Source of the DNA: Brooklawnia sp032229645
Lineage (GTDB): Bacteria > Actinomycetota > Actinomycetes > Propionibacteriales > Propionibacteriaceae
Direction of reading: 5' to 3'
DNA: 64,000 nucleotides
Assembly (NCBI GenBank): GCA_963722295.1
Contig: CAVRLB010000003.1
Coordinates: 263,718-327,717 of the forward strand
Shown here piece after piece: positions 50,904 through 60,189 of the stretch (the stretch's first letter is position 1; every line of letters begins with the position of its first letter). The notes below the pieces were generated by a model. The model was not told the origin of the DNA. It saw nothing but the letters and a program-made list of their open reading frames with translations, and did no database searches. The translations under genes and the position numbers were made by a program.

Positions 50904-51735
50904 TGATCTGCATCGTGAACGCTCCGGACTGCATCCCTGCCAGATCGATGGTCACATAGGCGAACCCGGCGGCACGGATCGCCTGCAGTGCCTGCTGGCG
51001 GATCGAATCGTCGGCGAATCGTCCGATTTCGGCGAGCGGAACCTCGATCCGCGCTATTCGGTCGTGGTGGCGCACCCGCGAATCCGAGAAACCCAGGTCA
51101 CGCAACGCCTGCTCGGCGACTTCGATCTGGCGCAGCTTGTCGGGCGTGACCTCCTCGCCGTGCGGAATCCGCGATGCCAGGCAGGGGGCCGCAGGCTTGT
51201 CGGCCACCGACAGACCGAGGTCCCGCGCCAGCGCCCGCACCCGGGCCTTGGTGATTCCGGCCTGAGCGAGCGGACGCAACACGCGGTGACGGGTGGCGGC
51301 CGCTGCGCCGGGCCGGTCGTGGCGCTCGGCATCGTCGGCATTCTCGCCATAGGCGACCGCATCCAATGACAGGGCGTCTGCCAGCGTGTCGGAGATGACG
51401 GTGAAGAGCTCGTCCTTGCAGTAGAAGCAACGGTCGGCTCCGTTGGCCCGATATTCGGCACGCTCGCCCTCGTGGGTGGCGAATTCGACGAGATCGGCCC
51501 CCATCTCGGCGGCCACCGAGCGAGCGACCTGCAATTCATGCCGGGCAAGTGACGGTGAATCGGCGAGCAGACCAACGGCGCGCTCGCGTCCCAAGGTGCG
51601 CACCGCGAGTGCCAGCAAGACGGCCGAGTCGACACCACCCGAGTAGGCGACGCCGAGTCGTTTCACGCCGCTCAACACATCCGCGACCGTTTCGGCATCG
51701 TCGCGGGTCGCCATCGACAGGTCATCGAACCTCAC
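50887..51735 (-). CDS. larE: LarE-like ATP-dependent sulfur transferase
   Basis: A 282-residue PP-loop protein with SGGVDS (32-37). A CxxC (Cys103, Cys106 in RCFYCKDELF) and Cys185 in PCLASRIPHG are seen, the latter matching the sacrificial cysteine of LarE. LarE puts sulfur into the nickel-pincer cofactor of lactate racemase, but larA, larB and larC are not in the window. GTG 51735 is chosen because TAGACT ends 8 nt upstream; an ATG at 51714 is the alternative. Confidence 0.85.
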   Translation of the reverse strand: MRFDDLSMATRDDAETVADVLSGVKRLGVAYSGGVDSAVLLALAVRTLGRERAVGLLADSPSLARHELQVARSVAAEMGADLVEFATHEGERAEYRANGADRCFYCKDELFTVISDTLADALSLDAVAYGENADDAERHDRPGAAAATRHRVLRPLAQAGITKARVRALARDLGLSVADKPAAPCLASRIPHGEEVTPDKLRQIEVAEQALRDLGFSDSRVRHHDRIARIEVPLAEIGRFADDSIRQQALQAIRAAGFAYVTIDLAGMQSGAFTMQIIKRRS

Positions 51736-51780
51736 AGGCCCGGAGTCTAGCGCCCCGGGTGCAATCACATAGGATCAGAG

Positions 51781-51817
51781 TTGCATATCTATTACTCGCG
51801 CGGCATAGTTATGCGCA
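51781..51817 (+). promoter_or_regulatory. argC promoter overlapped by two ARG-box-like sites
   Basis: TTGCAT (51781-51786) and CATAGT (51804-51809) are spaced 17 bp apart, and the ATG follows 7 nt later. TGCATATCTATTAC (51782-51795) and GGCATAGTTATGCG (51802-51815) resemble half-conserved ARG boxes with centres 20 bp apart; the second contains the palindrome GCATAGTTATGC. Binding of ArgR here would block RNA polymerase. Confidence 0.6.
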
Positions 51818-52845
51818 TGACGTATTCGATAGCCGTGGCGGGGTGCACCGGTTACGCGGGCGGCGAACTCCTTCGCCTGGCGGCCATGCATCCGGAGCTG
51901 TCCGTTGGTGCGCTGACCGCGCACTCCAATGCTGGCACCAAACTCGGCGTTCACCTGCCCAATCTGCCCCAACTGGCAGACCGCGATGTGCTCGACACCA
52001 CAGCAGAGAACCTGGCCGGGCACGACATCGTCTTTCTGGCCTTGCCACATGGCGCTTCGGCCCAGATCGCCCGGCAATTGGGCGATGACGTGCTGATCAT
52101 CGATTGCGGCGCCGATTTCCGGCTCACCGATCCCGCGCAGTGGACGAAGTTCTACGGCGGCGAGCACGCCGGAAGCTGGCCCTATGGGTTGCCCGAGCTG
52201 CCCGGCAAGCGAGCCACCCTCGCTGGGGCGAAGAAGATTGCGGTGCCTGGCTGCTATCCGACCAGCGTCACGCTTTCATTGCTGCCCGCATTGACTCACG
52301 GCCTGATCTCCGGAACCGATGTCACCGTCGCGGCGGCCTCTGGATCCTCGGGTGCCGGCAAAGCGGCCAAACCGAATCTGCTCGGCAGCGAGTTGTTCAA
52401 CTCGATGAGTGCATACGGAGTGGGTGGCATGCACCGCCACGTACCCGAGATCCTGCAAAATCTGAGCTTGCTCGGTGCCACCGCACCGACGGTGAGTTTC
52501 ACCCCGATGCTTGCGCCGATCTCTCGCGGCATTCTTGCGGTGGTGACCGCACCGATCAGCGGGGTCGGCGTGGACGAGGTGCGCGAGGCCTACGCCGATA
52601 GTTATGCCGAAGAGCCGTTCTGCCGGTTGCTTCCCGAGGGCCAATGGCCGCTGACGAAGTCGGTGCTGGCCAGCAACGGATATCAGGTGCAGGTCACCGT
52701 GGATGAATCAGCTGGTCGACTGGTCGCGGTCGGCGCGCTTGACAATCTGACCAAGGGCACCGCCGGCGGCGCCATTCAATCCATGAACGTTGCGCTCGGC
52801 CTGCCCGAGACGACCGGACTGTCCGCGATAGGAGTAGCACCGTGA
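51817..52845 (+). CDS. argC: N-acetyl-gamma-glutamyl-phosphate reductase
   Basis: A 342-residue NADPH-dependent reductase for the third step of arginine synthesis. The Rossmann start AVAGCTGYAGGELLRL and the catalytic cysteine in VPGCYPTSVTLSLLP are visible. ATG 51817 gives MTYSIAVAG, the usual beginning, and fits the promoter spacing; upstream in-frame codons (51781, 51811) lie inside the operator. It overlaps argJ by 4 bp. Confidence 0.94.
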   Translation: MTYSIAVAGCTGYAGGELLRLAAMHPELSVGALTAHSNAGTKLGVHLPNLPQLADRDVLDTTAENLAGHDIVFLALPHGASAQIARQLGDDVLIIDCGADFRLTDPAQWTKFYGGEHAGSWPYGLPELPGKRATLAGAKKIAVPGCYPTSVTLSLLPALTHGLISGTDVTVAAASGSSGAGKAAKPNLLGSELFNSMSAYGVGGMHRHVPEILQNLSLLGATAPTVSFTPMLAPISRGILAVVTAPISGVGVDEVREAYADSYAEEPFCRLLPEGQWPLTKSVLASNGYQVQVTVDESAGRLVAVGALDNLTKGTAGGAIQSMNVALGLPETTGLSAIGVAP

Positions 52846-53993
52846 GTATCACCGCCGCACAAGGATTCGCCGCCGCAGGCATTGCCGCAGGCATCAAGGC
52901 GAGCGGGAAGCCCGATCTGGCCTTGATCCAGAACCTGGGGCCGCGATTCGACGCGGCTGCTGTCTTCACCTCCAATCGAGTCGCGGCAGCACCTGTCATC
53001 TGGTCGCGTCAGGCGGTGGCCGACGGGCGGCTGCACGCCGTGGTGTTGAACTCCGGGGGGGCGAATGCTTGCACCGGGACGCCCGGCTTTCAGGACACCG
53101 TCGCCACTGCGGAGGCCGTTGCTCGGGCGACCGGCTGCGAGCCGGACGAGGTCGCAGTCTGCTCCACCGGGTTGATCGGTGTCCGGCTACCGATGGACGC
53201 CATCCTGGCCGGCGTCCGGACGGCGGCAACCGAACTGAGCCCCACTGGCGGCGAAGATGCGGCGCACGCCATCATGACCACCGATACCCACGCCAAGCAG
53301 GCACTCGTCCAGTGCGAGGGGTATACGATCGGCGGCATGGCCAAGGGTGCCGGCATGCTGGCGCCTGCACTTGCCACCATGCTCGTCGTGATCACCACCG
53401 ATGCCGAGGTCTCGGCTGCAGAGCTGCAGACCTGTCTTGCCAAGGCGACATCGTTGACCTTCGGTCGCATCGATTCCGACGGCTGCATGTCAACCAACGA
53501 CACCGTGCTCGCGCTGGCTTCCGGCGCATCCGGCACGATTCCCGATCTCGACGATTTCACGACCAACCTGGCCAGGGTCAGCTGGAGCCTCGCGCGGCAA
53601 CTCATCGGGGATGCCGAAGGCGCCGCGCACGACATCGCAGTAGAGGTCACAGGTGCGGCATCTGAAGCCGACGCTCTCCAAGTTGCCCGCGAGATCGCGC
53701 GAAGCAACCTCTTCAAATGCGCGATCTTCGGCAACGATCCCAACTGGGGTCGCGTGCTGTCGGCCGTCGGGGTCACCACAGCGGCCTTCGAGCCAGAAGA
53801 ACTCGACGTCACCATGAATGGCGTCCAGGTCTGCCGGGCGGGAGGAGTCGGCGAACCGCGCGAGCTCGTCGATCTGAACCAGCGAGAATGCCATGTGCTG
53901 GTCGACCTGCATGCAGGGGACCACAAGGCAACCATCTGGACCAACGACCTGACCTACGACTATGTCAAAGAGAATGCGGAGTACAGCTCCTGA
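52842..53993 (+). CDS. argJ: bifunctional glutamate N-acetyltransferase/N-acetylglutamate synthase
   Basis: A 383-residue self-processing ornithine acetyltransferase. The autocleavage site is ALATMLVVIT with nucleophile Thr179, giving alpha and beta chains. KGAGMLAP precedes it and FGNDPNWGRVL follows. It recycles the acetyl group from N-acetylornithine. Starts with GTG overlapping the argC stop, and shares one base with argB. Confidence 0.95.
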   Translation: MSITAAQGFAAAGIAAGIKASGKPDLALIQNLGPRFDAAAVFTSNRVAAAPVIWSRQAVADGRLHAVVLNSGGANACTGTPGFQDTVATAEAVARATGCEPDEVAVCSTGLIGVRLPMDAILAGVRTAATELSPTGGEDAAHAIMTTDTHAKQALVQCEGYTIGGMAKGAGMLAPALATMLVVITTDAEVSAAELQTCLAKATSLTFGRIDSDGCMSTNDTVLALASGASGTIPDLDDFTTNLARVSWSLARQLIGDAEGAAHDIAVEVTGAASEADALQVAREIARSNLFKCAIFGNDPNWGRVLSAVGVTTAAFEPEELDVTMNGVQVCRAGGVGEPRELVDLNQRECHVLVDLHAGDHKATIWTNDLTYDYVKENAEYSS

Positions 53994-54904
53994 TGGCACT
54001 GCAGAGAACCAACGACGAATCCACCCTGATCGCCAAGGCCGGAGTGCTTATCGAAGCCTTGCCGTGGCTGATGGACTACGCCGGCAAGATCATGGTCATC
54101 AAGTACGGCGGCAACGCCATGATCGACGACGAGCTGAAGAACGCCTTCGCCCAAGATGTCGTCTTTCTGCGTCAGTGTGGCGTGAAGCCGGTCATCGTGC
54201 ACGGTGGTGGCCCGCAGATCTCGTCAATGCTGAAGCGGCTCGATATCCGTTCGGAGTTCCGCGGCGGGCTGCGAGTGACCACCCCCGAGGCGATGGATGT
54301 CGTCCGGATGGTGCTGGTCGGCCAGGTCGGCCGCGAGTTGGTCAACCTGATCAATCGCCACGCGCCGTTCGCGGTCGGGCTGTCCGGCGAGGATGCGGGC
54401 CTGTTCACCGCGGAGCCGAAGACGATTCAGCTCGATGGCGAAGACATCGACCTCGGACAGGTCGGCGATGTCGCGACGGTGAATCCCGATGCGGTGATCG
54501 ACCTGATCGCGGCAGGCCGGGTGCCGGTGGTGGCCACAGTGGCCCCTGGACCGGGCGACATGGTCTACAACGTGAACGCGGACACCGCGGCCGCTGCCCT
54601 GGCGACCGCACTTGGGGCCGATCGCATGGTGATGCTCACCGATGTCGCCGGACTCTACGCGGACTGGCCCAAATCCGAGAGCATGATCAAGGAGATCGAC
54701 TCCGCCGAGCTGCGCCAGCTACTTCCCGATCTCGAATCGGGGATGCGCCCCAAGATGGAGGCCTGCTTGCGGGCGGTGGACGCGGGGGTCGAGCGCGCCA
54801 CGATCATTGACGGCCGCGTCAAGCACGCGCTGTTGTTGGAAATCTTCACCGATGAGGGCATGGGCACCATGGTCCGTGCTGCGGAACACCATCAGGAGGC
54901 GTGA
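53993..54904 (+). CDS. argB: acetylglutamate kinase
   Basis: A 303-residue amino-acid kinase. KYGGNAM near 38-44 and VHGGGPQ near 70-76 bind ATP and N-acetylglutamate. The start ATG 53993 overlaps the argJ stop by one base. An N-terminal helix region before KYGGNAM (about 35 residues) is compatible with the arginine-inhibited hexameric class. Confidence 0.94.
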   Translation: MALQRTNDESTLIAKAGVLIEALPWLMDYAGKIMVIKYGGNAMIDDELKNAFAQDVVFLRQCGVKPVIVHGGGPQISSMLKRLDIRSEFRGGLRVTTPEAMDVVRMVLVGQVGRELVNLINRHAPFAVGLSGEDAGLFTAEPKTIQLDGEDIDLGQVGDVATVNPDAVIDLIAAGRVPVVATVAPGPGDMVYNVNADTAAAALATALGADRMVMLTDVAGLYADWPKSESMIKEIDSAELRQLLPDLESGMRPKMEACLRAVDAGVERATIIDGRVKHALLLEIFTDEGMGTMVRAAEHHQEA

Positions 54905-56100
54905 TGCCCACTCAAACCGAATGGTTGAAGCGCTACGAGCGCTCCATGATGCACTGCTTCGGCACGCCGAAAACTGTTTTCGTCCGGGGCGAGGGATGTT
55001 CGCTGTGGGACGCCGACGGCAATCGCTATACCGACATGTTCAGCGGAATCGCGGTCGGCGCGCTGGGACATGCCCACCCGGCAGTCATAGCGGCGGTGAC
55101 CGAGCAACTCGGCACCCTCGGCCACATCTCGAACCTCTTCGCTTCGGTGCCACAGATCGAGTTGGGCGAGCGACTGGCCGATCTTGCCACAGCGGGCTCG
55201 CCCGACCGCTGGGCCCGCGTCTATTTCGCAAACTCGGGCACCGAGGCCAATGAAGCGGCCTTCAAGATCACCCGCCTGACCGGACGCACCAAGATCGTCG
55301 CCATGGAAGGCTCCTTCCACGGCCGGACGATGGGTGCCCTCGCGCTGACCTCGGCGGCGAAATACCGGGAGCCGTTCGAACCGCTACCCGGTGATGTCGT
55401 CTTTGTGCCCTACGGTGACCTCGAAGCTGCCGCTCAGGCCATTGATGACCAGACCGCCGCGGTGGTCGTCGAGACAATCCAGGGCGAGAGCGGGGTCGTC
55501 CCTCCTCCTGTCGACTTCCTGCCAGGCCTGCGCGCGCTAACCCGCGAGCATGACGCCCTGCTGTGGATCGACGAGGTTCAGACCGGCATCGGGCGGTGCG
55601 GCGAGTGGCTGACCTCGGTGGCCGACGGGTTGGACCCCGATCTGATCACCATCGCCAAGGGTCTCGGTAACGGCATACCGATCGGGGCCTGCATTGCTAT
55701 CGGCCGGGCCGGGGAACTGCTCACCCCGGGTAGCCACGGCAGCACCTTCGCCGGCAATCCGATTGCTGCGGCTGCCGGACTTGCCGTCCTTTCAACGATC
55801 GAGAGCGACGGTCTGCTCGCCCGGGCGAGCGAGCTGGGTGAACGCCTGGCCGATGGCATTGAAAGCCTGGGACTGCCGCAGATCGAAGAGGTACGCGGCC
55901 GCGGTCTGCTGCGTGGCGTGGTCTTGCGCGACGAGATCGCTTCCCGGGTGACCGACGCCATGCTCGATTGCGGCTGGATTATCAACGCGCCTCGTCCGGC
56001 CGTCTTGCGGCTGGCGCCGCCGCTGGTCGTGACCGCCGAGATCATCGACCAGTTCGTGACGGTACTGGGAAGCGTCATCGCGGAGGAATCAGGCCGGTGA
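54904..56100 (+). CDS. argD: acetylornithine aminotransferase
   Basis: A 398-residue class III aminotransferase. FANSGTEANEAAFK, EGSFHGRTMGALALT, DEVQTGIGRCGEW and the PLP lysine in TIAKGLGNGIPIGA are present. ATG 54904 overlaps the argB stop by one base; the GTG at 54901 is equally possible. In many actinobacteria argF would follow, but here argR follows immediately. Confidence 0.94.
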   Translation: MPTQTEWLKRYERSMMHCFGTPKTVFVRGEGCSLWDADGNRYTDMFSGIAVGALGHAHPAVIAAVTEQLGTLGHISNLFASVPQIELGERLADLATAGSPDRWARVYFANSGTEANEAAFKITRLTGRTKIVAMEGSFHGRTMGALALTSAAKYREPFEPLPGDVVFVPYGDLEAAAQAIDDQTAAVVVETIQGESGVVPPPVDFLPGLRALTREHDALLWIDEVQTGIGRCGEWLTSVADGLDPDLITIAKGLGNGIPIGACIAIGRAGELLTPGSHGSTFAGNPIAAAAGLAVLSTIESDGLLARASELGERLADGIESLGLPQIEEVRGRGLLRGVVLRDEIASRVTDAMLDCGWIINAPRPAVLRLAPPLVVTAEIIDQFVTVLGSVIAEESGR

Positions 56101-56633
56101 GTGAAGAGGCTCAGCCGCGAGCATCGACGAGAGTCGCCAGGCAGGCCCGCATCATCGACCTGATCCAGCGCCATGAGATCGGTTCGCAGGCCGAACTTGC
56201 CGATCTGCTCGGCGCGGGCGGCATCTCGGTCAGCCAGGGCACACTCAGCAAGGACCTGCTCGAGATCGGTGCGGTGCGGGTCCGCGACGCGGCAGGCGCC
56301 CTGGTTTACGCGCCGCCGGCGGCCGAGATCGCGTCCGATCATTCGGCGCATGAGGCCAGGCTTGCTCGGGTTTGCGTCGAATTGCTCATCTCGGCTTCCG
56401 GTTCGGCCAACCTGGCGATTCTCAAGACGCCGCCCGGTGCTGCCCAGTACTTCGCTTCGGTGATTGACCGGGTGGCCAACGACGCGATCCTGGGCACGAT
56501 CGCCGGGGACGATTCGATCCTTGTGATCGCGCGGAAGCCCGACGGTGGTCAGGCCTTGGCCGGTTGGTTCAGTGGATTGGCTTCTGGTGAGTTGCGGGAA
56601 GATTCGTCCGACCGCGATCCGGGCTTGGCTTAA
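56097..56633 (+). CDS. argR: arginine repressor ArgR
   Basis: A 178-residue regulator with an N-terminal winged helix (RQARIIDLIQRHEIGSQAEL and VSQGTLSKDL, about 14-62) and the C-terminal arginine-binding hexamerisation domain (LGTIAGDDSILVIAR). GTG 56097 overlaps the argD stop. It presumably represses the operon through the sites upstream of argC. Confidence 0.93.
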   Translation: MSEEAQPRASTRVARQARIIDLIQRHEIGSQAELADLLGAGGISVSQGTLSKDLLEIGAVRVRDAAGALVYAPPAAEIASDHSAHEARLARVCVELLISASGSANLAILKTPPGAAQYFASVIDRVANDAILGTIAGDDSILVIARKPDGGQALAGWFSGLASGELREDSSDRDPGLA

Positions 56634-56737
56634 ACCTGAATCAGGCTTGCACGATGGTCGCTGACTCGGCTGCTGGCGACTCGCCGTCGCCTCGGTCCGG
56701 GTATCAGCGAGGTATCGACGTACGCCATGATGGGCGG

Positions 56738-58177
56738 GTGACTCAGACACCCAATCAGCCAGCAGCTCAGCACGCCGAAGGATTCCTCTGGGGCGGACGT
56801 TTCACCGGCGGTCCTGCCGATGCGATGTTCGCGCTGTCGGTCTCCACGCAATTCGACTGGCGACTTGCTCTGGACGATCTGGACGGTTCGATCGCGCACG
56901 CGTCTGCCCTGCACAAGGCAGGCCTGCTCACCGATGACGACCACGAAGCGATGGTGGCGGCGCTGCAGCGGCTGCGCGCCGATGTGGCATCCGGCGAGGT
57001 CGTGGCGCAGCCCAACGACGAAGACGTGCATGGCGCACTCGAGCGCTTGCTCATCGAGCGCGTCGGGACGCAGCTCGGCGGGCGCCTGCGGGCCGGCCGC
57101 TCGCGCAACGATCAGATCGCGACCTTGATCCGTCGCTGGTTGCGCCGCGAGATCCGCTCGCTGAGCCTCGATGTGCTCGCTGTGGTGGACGCGCTACGAG
57201 ATCAGGCTGGCGCTCACCTGGGCGCGATCATGCCCGGACGCACCCACATGCAGACCGCCCAGCCGGTTCTGGTGTCCCACCAGCTGCTGGCGCATGCCTG
57301 GCCACTGCTGCGAGACATCGAACGACTACAGGATCTCGACAAGCGCGCCGCCGTGAGCCCCTATGGTTCGGCGGCGCTCGCCGGTACATCTCTCGGCCTT
57401 GATCCCGAACAGGTGGCAGCCGACCTCGGATTCGACTCCTCGGCGCCGAATTCGATCGACGGCACTGCCGCTCGCGATGTGATCGTCGAGGCCAGCTACG
57501 TGCTCGCGCAGATCGGAGTGGATCTCTCCCGGCTATCCGAAGACGTGATCATCTGGGTGACCCCGGAGTTCGGATTCGCGAAGCTGGACGATGCCTGGTC
57601 GACCGGCTCGAGCATCATGCCGCAGAAGAAGAACCCCGATGTCGCTGAGCTCGCGCGCGGCAAGGCAGGACGCCTGATCGGCAATGTCGCTGGACTGCTC
57701 GCCACTTGCAAGGGGTTGCCGCTCGCCTACGACCGGGATCTCCAGGAAGACAAGGAGCCGCTCTTCGACTCGGTCGACCAGTTGCACATGCTGCTGCCCG
57801 CGGTGGCGGGCATGATGGCAACGCTGCGTTTCGATACCGAGCGGACGGCGCAGGCTGCGCCACGCGGTTTCTCGCTGGCGACGGACATGGCCGATTGGCT
57901 GGTGCGCACGGGGGTGCCATTCGCTCGTGCGCACGATGTGGCTGGCGCTGCGGTGCAATTTTGTGAGAACGCGGGCATCGAGCTGGCCGAGTTGACACCC
58001 ACCCAACTTGCCGAGATCGCGCCGGAGCTGACTCCGGAAGTCCTGGATGTGTTGACGATCGAGGGTTCTGTCGCGTCACGCAACGGACGCGGCGGTACTG
58101 CACCCGAGCGAGTGCGCGAGCAAATCGCGGAGTTGAGTGCTCTCGCGGATGCTGCCAGGAGCTGGGCGAACGCCTAG
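56738..58177 (+). CDS. argH: argininosuccinate lyase
   Basis: A 479-residue fumarase-superfamily enzyme for the last step of arginine synthesis. LWGGRFTGGP, RLRAGRSRNDQIAT, and the signature GSSIMPQKKNPDV are visible. The start is GTG 56738, 6 nt after CATGAT (56726-56731), because the reading upstream of it is not ArgH-like; this suggests its own leaderless promoter, 104 bp after argR. argG is not present. Confidence 0.94.
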   Translation: MTQTPNQPAAQHAEGFLWGGRFTGGPADAMFALSVSTQFDWRLALDDLDGSIAHASALHKAGLLTDDDHEAMVAALQRLRADVASGEVVAQPNDEDVHGALERLLIERVGTQLGGRLRAGRSRNDQIATLIRRWLRREIRSLSLDVLAVVDALRDQAGAHLGAIMPGRTHMQTAQPVLVSHQLLAHAWPLLRDIERLQDLDKRAAVSPYGSAALAGTSLGLDPEQVAADLGFDSSAPNSIDGTAARDVIVEASYVLAQIGVDLSRLSEDVIIWVTPEFGFAKLDDAWSTGSSIMPQKKNPDVAELARGKAGRLIGNVAGLLATCKGLPLAYDRDLQEDKEPLFDSVDQLHMLLPAVAGMMATLRFDTERTAQAAPRGFSLATDMADWLVRTGVPFARAHDVAGAAVQFCENAGIELAELTPTQLAEIAPELTPEVLDVLTIEGSVASRNGRGGTAPERVREQIAELSALADAARSWANA

Positions 58178-58207
58178 GCGGCTGTGCCGTGCCGCTAGTC
58201 TGGCCGG

Positions 58208-59476
58208 GTGAATGCACTGCTCGATGAACTGACCTGGCGCGGCTTTGTGGCCCAATCGACCGATGCGGACGCTCTCGCGGCCCATCTGGACAGCGGACCC
58301 GTGACCTCCTATGTCGGCTTCGATCCGACGGCAGCGAGCCTTCATATCGGTCACTTGATGCAGCTCTTGCTCGCCCGCCGCCTACAGGAGGCCGGGCATC
58401 GTCCGATTCTGCTCGTCGGTGGAGCAACAGGCATGATCGGCGATCCGAAGATGACCGGCGAACGCGTGATGAACCGGGTCGAGGTCGTCCATGAATGGGC
58501 GGATCGGCTGCGCGACCAGGTGGGCCGCTTCGTGAGCTTCGACGGCAGCAACGCCGCGATCGTCGAGAATAACTTCACCTGGACCTCGCAGCTGTCGGCA
58601 CTGGACTTTCTGCGGGATGTCGGCAAGCACTTTTCGGTGAACCGGATGCTCGCCCGCGATGTGGTCGCCAGGCGGCTGACCGAGGGGATCAGCTTCACGG
58701 AGTTCTCGTATGTACTGCTGCAGTCCCTGGACTACCTCGAGCTCTACCGTCGCTACGGCACGACGCTGCAGACCGGCGCCCAGGACCAATGGGGGAATAT
58801 CACCGCGGGCATCGACTTCGTCCGACGCACCGAGGGGATTGGCGTTCACGGCCTGGTGACGCCGCTGCTGACCAAATCCGATGGCTCGAAGTTCGGCAAG
58901 ACCGAATCCGGAACTGTCTGGATCGACGCGGAACTGACATCTCCCTTTGCCTTCCATCAGTTCTGGCTGAACGCCGAGGACGCGAAGGTGATCGAATACC
59001 TCAAGATTTTCTCCTCGCGAACTCGCGACGAAATCGCCGAATTGGAGATCGAAACCGAACAGGCCCCGCACAAGAGGGCTGCCCAGCGTGTCTTGGCGGA
59101 CGACATCACCGATCTGGTGCATGGACGTCCAGAACGCGAGGCCGCAGAGCTGGCCGGTCGTGCCATCTTCGGACGTGGGGACCTGTCCGAGCTACCAGCT
59201 TCGACACTGAGCGCCGTGATGTCCGAGTTGGGGGCGACCGAGATCACCCGAACAGCCGGACGACTGCCGTTGGTCGCGGACGTCCTGGCGGCCAGTGGCG
59301 TAGTGGCGTCGAAATCCGCCGCTCGCAGAGCCATCGCGGAGGGCGGGGCATATCTGAACAACCAGAAGGTGACCGATATCGAAGCACATCTGGTTGACGA
59401 CGACCTTCTTGCCGGACGCTGGGCCCTGCTTCGCCGTGGCAAGCGCACCGTCGGTTCGGTGAAACTGGCCGGCTGA
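58208..59476 (+). CDS. tyrS: tyrosyl-tRNA synthetase
   Basis: A 422-residue class I synthetase. HIGH motif at 46-49 (SLHIGHLMQ), the tyrosine-specific FTEFSYVLLQSLDYLELYRRYG split over about 162-184, KFGKT as the KMSKS equivalent, and a C-terminal S4 domain (SKSAARRAIAEGGAYLNNQKV). GTG 58208 lies 6 nt after TAGTCT (58196-58201), indicating leaderless transcription. Confidence 0.95.
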   Translation: MNALLDELTWRGFVAQSTDADALAAHLDSGPVTSYVGFDPTAASLHIGHLMQLLLARRLQEAGHRPILLVGGATGMIGDPKMTGERVMNRVEVVHEWADRLRDQVGRFVSFDGSNAAIVENNFTWTSQLSALDFLRDVGKHFSVNRMLARDVVARRLTEGISFTEFSYVLLQSLDYLELYRRYGTTLQTGAQDQWGNITAGIDFVRRTEGIGVHGLVTPLLTKSDGSKFGKTESGTVWIDAELTSPFAFHQFWLNAEDAKVIEYLKIFSSRTRDEIAELEIETEQAPHKRAAQRVLADDITDLVHGRPEREAAELAGRAIFGRGDLSELPASTLSAVMSELGATEITRTAGRLPLVADVLAASGVVASKSAARRAIAEGGAYLNNQKVTDIEAHLVDDDLLAGRWALLRRGKRTVGSVKLAG

Positions 59477-60189
59477 GACCTCACGGACTGCGGATTTGCG
59501 TAGCCCGTCAAGGGTGTGTAATGTTGGCGGAGCCTTCTGGGGCTGATGATCGTGGGAATTCGAGCTATTCGGGTTCTGGCTAGGGGTTTTCCTCTGGTTT
59601 GGTTGTTGGCACTGGTGGGTGACTGGCTTTCTGAGTCTGTTGTCGCAGATGGGTGTGTGTCCGGTTGGGGCCCGCTCGGAGCGTGATGGGTTTGGGTATG
59701 GGGTCTTGTTGTGGGGTTGGATCTTCGGGTTTGATTCTTGTGGCGGGGTTCGGTATAGTTGGTCGGGTCGCTTCGGCTGGGATTGTGGTTCTGGTGGGGG
59801 TGGTTTTGGTAGTGGTTGGTGGCCTTGATGGGGTGGATTGCTGGGGCTTTTGGGTCGTGGTGGTTTGTTTTTGATGGGTTGGTGGATTGCTTGGGGATTT
59901 GACTGGTGTTGGATGTCCTGGTAATGTTTAGTGAGTTGCCTCGCTGAGGGCTTTGAGAGTTTTTCTTGGGGTTTTTGGTGGTGGTGTCCGAACTTTGAGA
60001 ACTCAACAGCGTGCTTTATAGTCAATGCATTTTTTATGCGCAGATGATGACTGCTTTTGGTGGTTGTTGTTTGTGTGTCCCGTGCCTGGCCTTTTGGTTG
60101 GGTTTTGGGATTCCTTTGATATTGACCGATCATTTGTTTGGTTGGTTTTTGTCAGTGTTTGGATTCTCGGTGGGAAATTTTATTGTTTT
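59477..60189 (+). promoter_or_regulatory. rRNA operon leader with several promoters
   Basis: 713 bp without a protein gene and with a strong G/T bias on the plus strand. Promoter candidates are TTTGCG-16-TGTAAT (59495-59522), TTGATT-17-TATAGT (59731-59759), TTGACT-17-TAATGT (59899-59927) and TTGAGA-16-TATAGT (59995-60022). The sequence TTTGAGAACTCAACAGCG (59994-60011) is the conserved actinobacterial rrn leader element; a related copy recurs before 23S. ORFs on either strand here are composition artefacts. Confidence 0.75.

Noticed and set aside
59192..60133. 313-codon minus-strand frame at the tyrS 3' end and rRNA leader
   Set aside because: Its Pro/Gln/Asn/His/Thr-rich product reflects the C/A-rich strand of the leader, not a protein.
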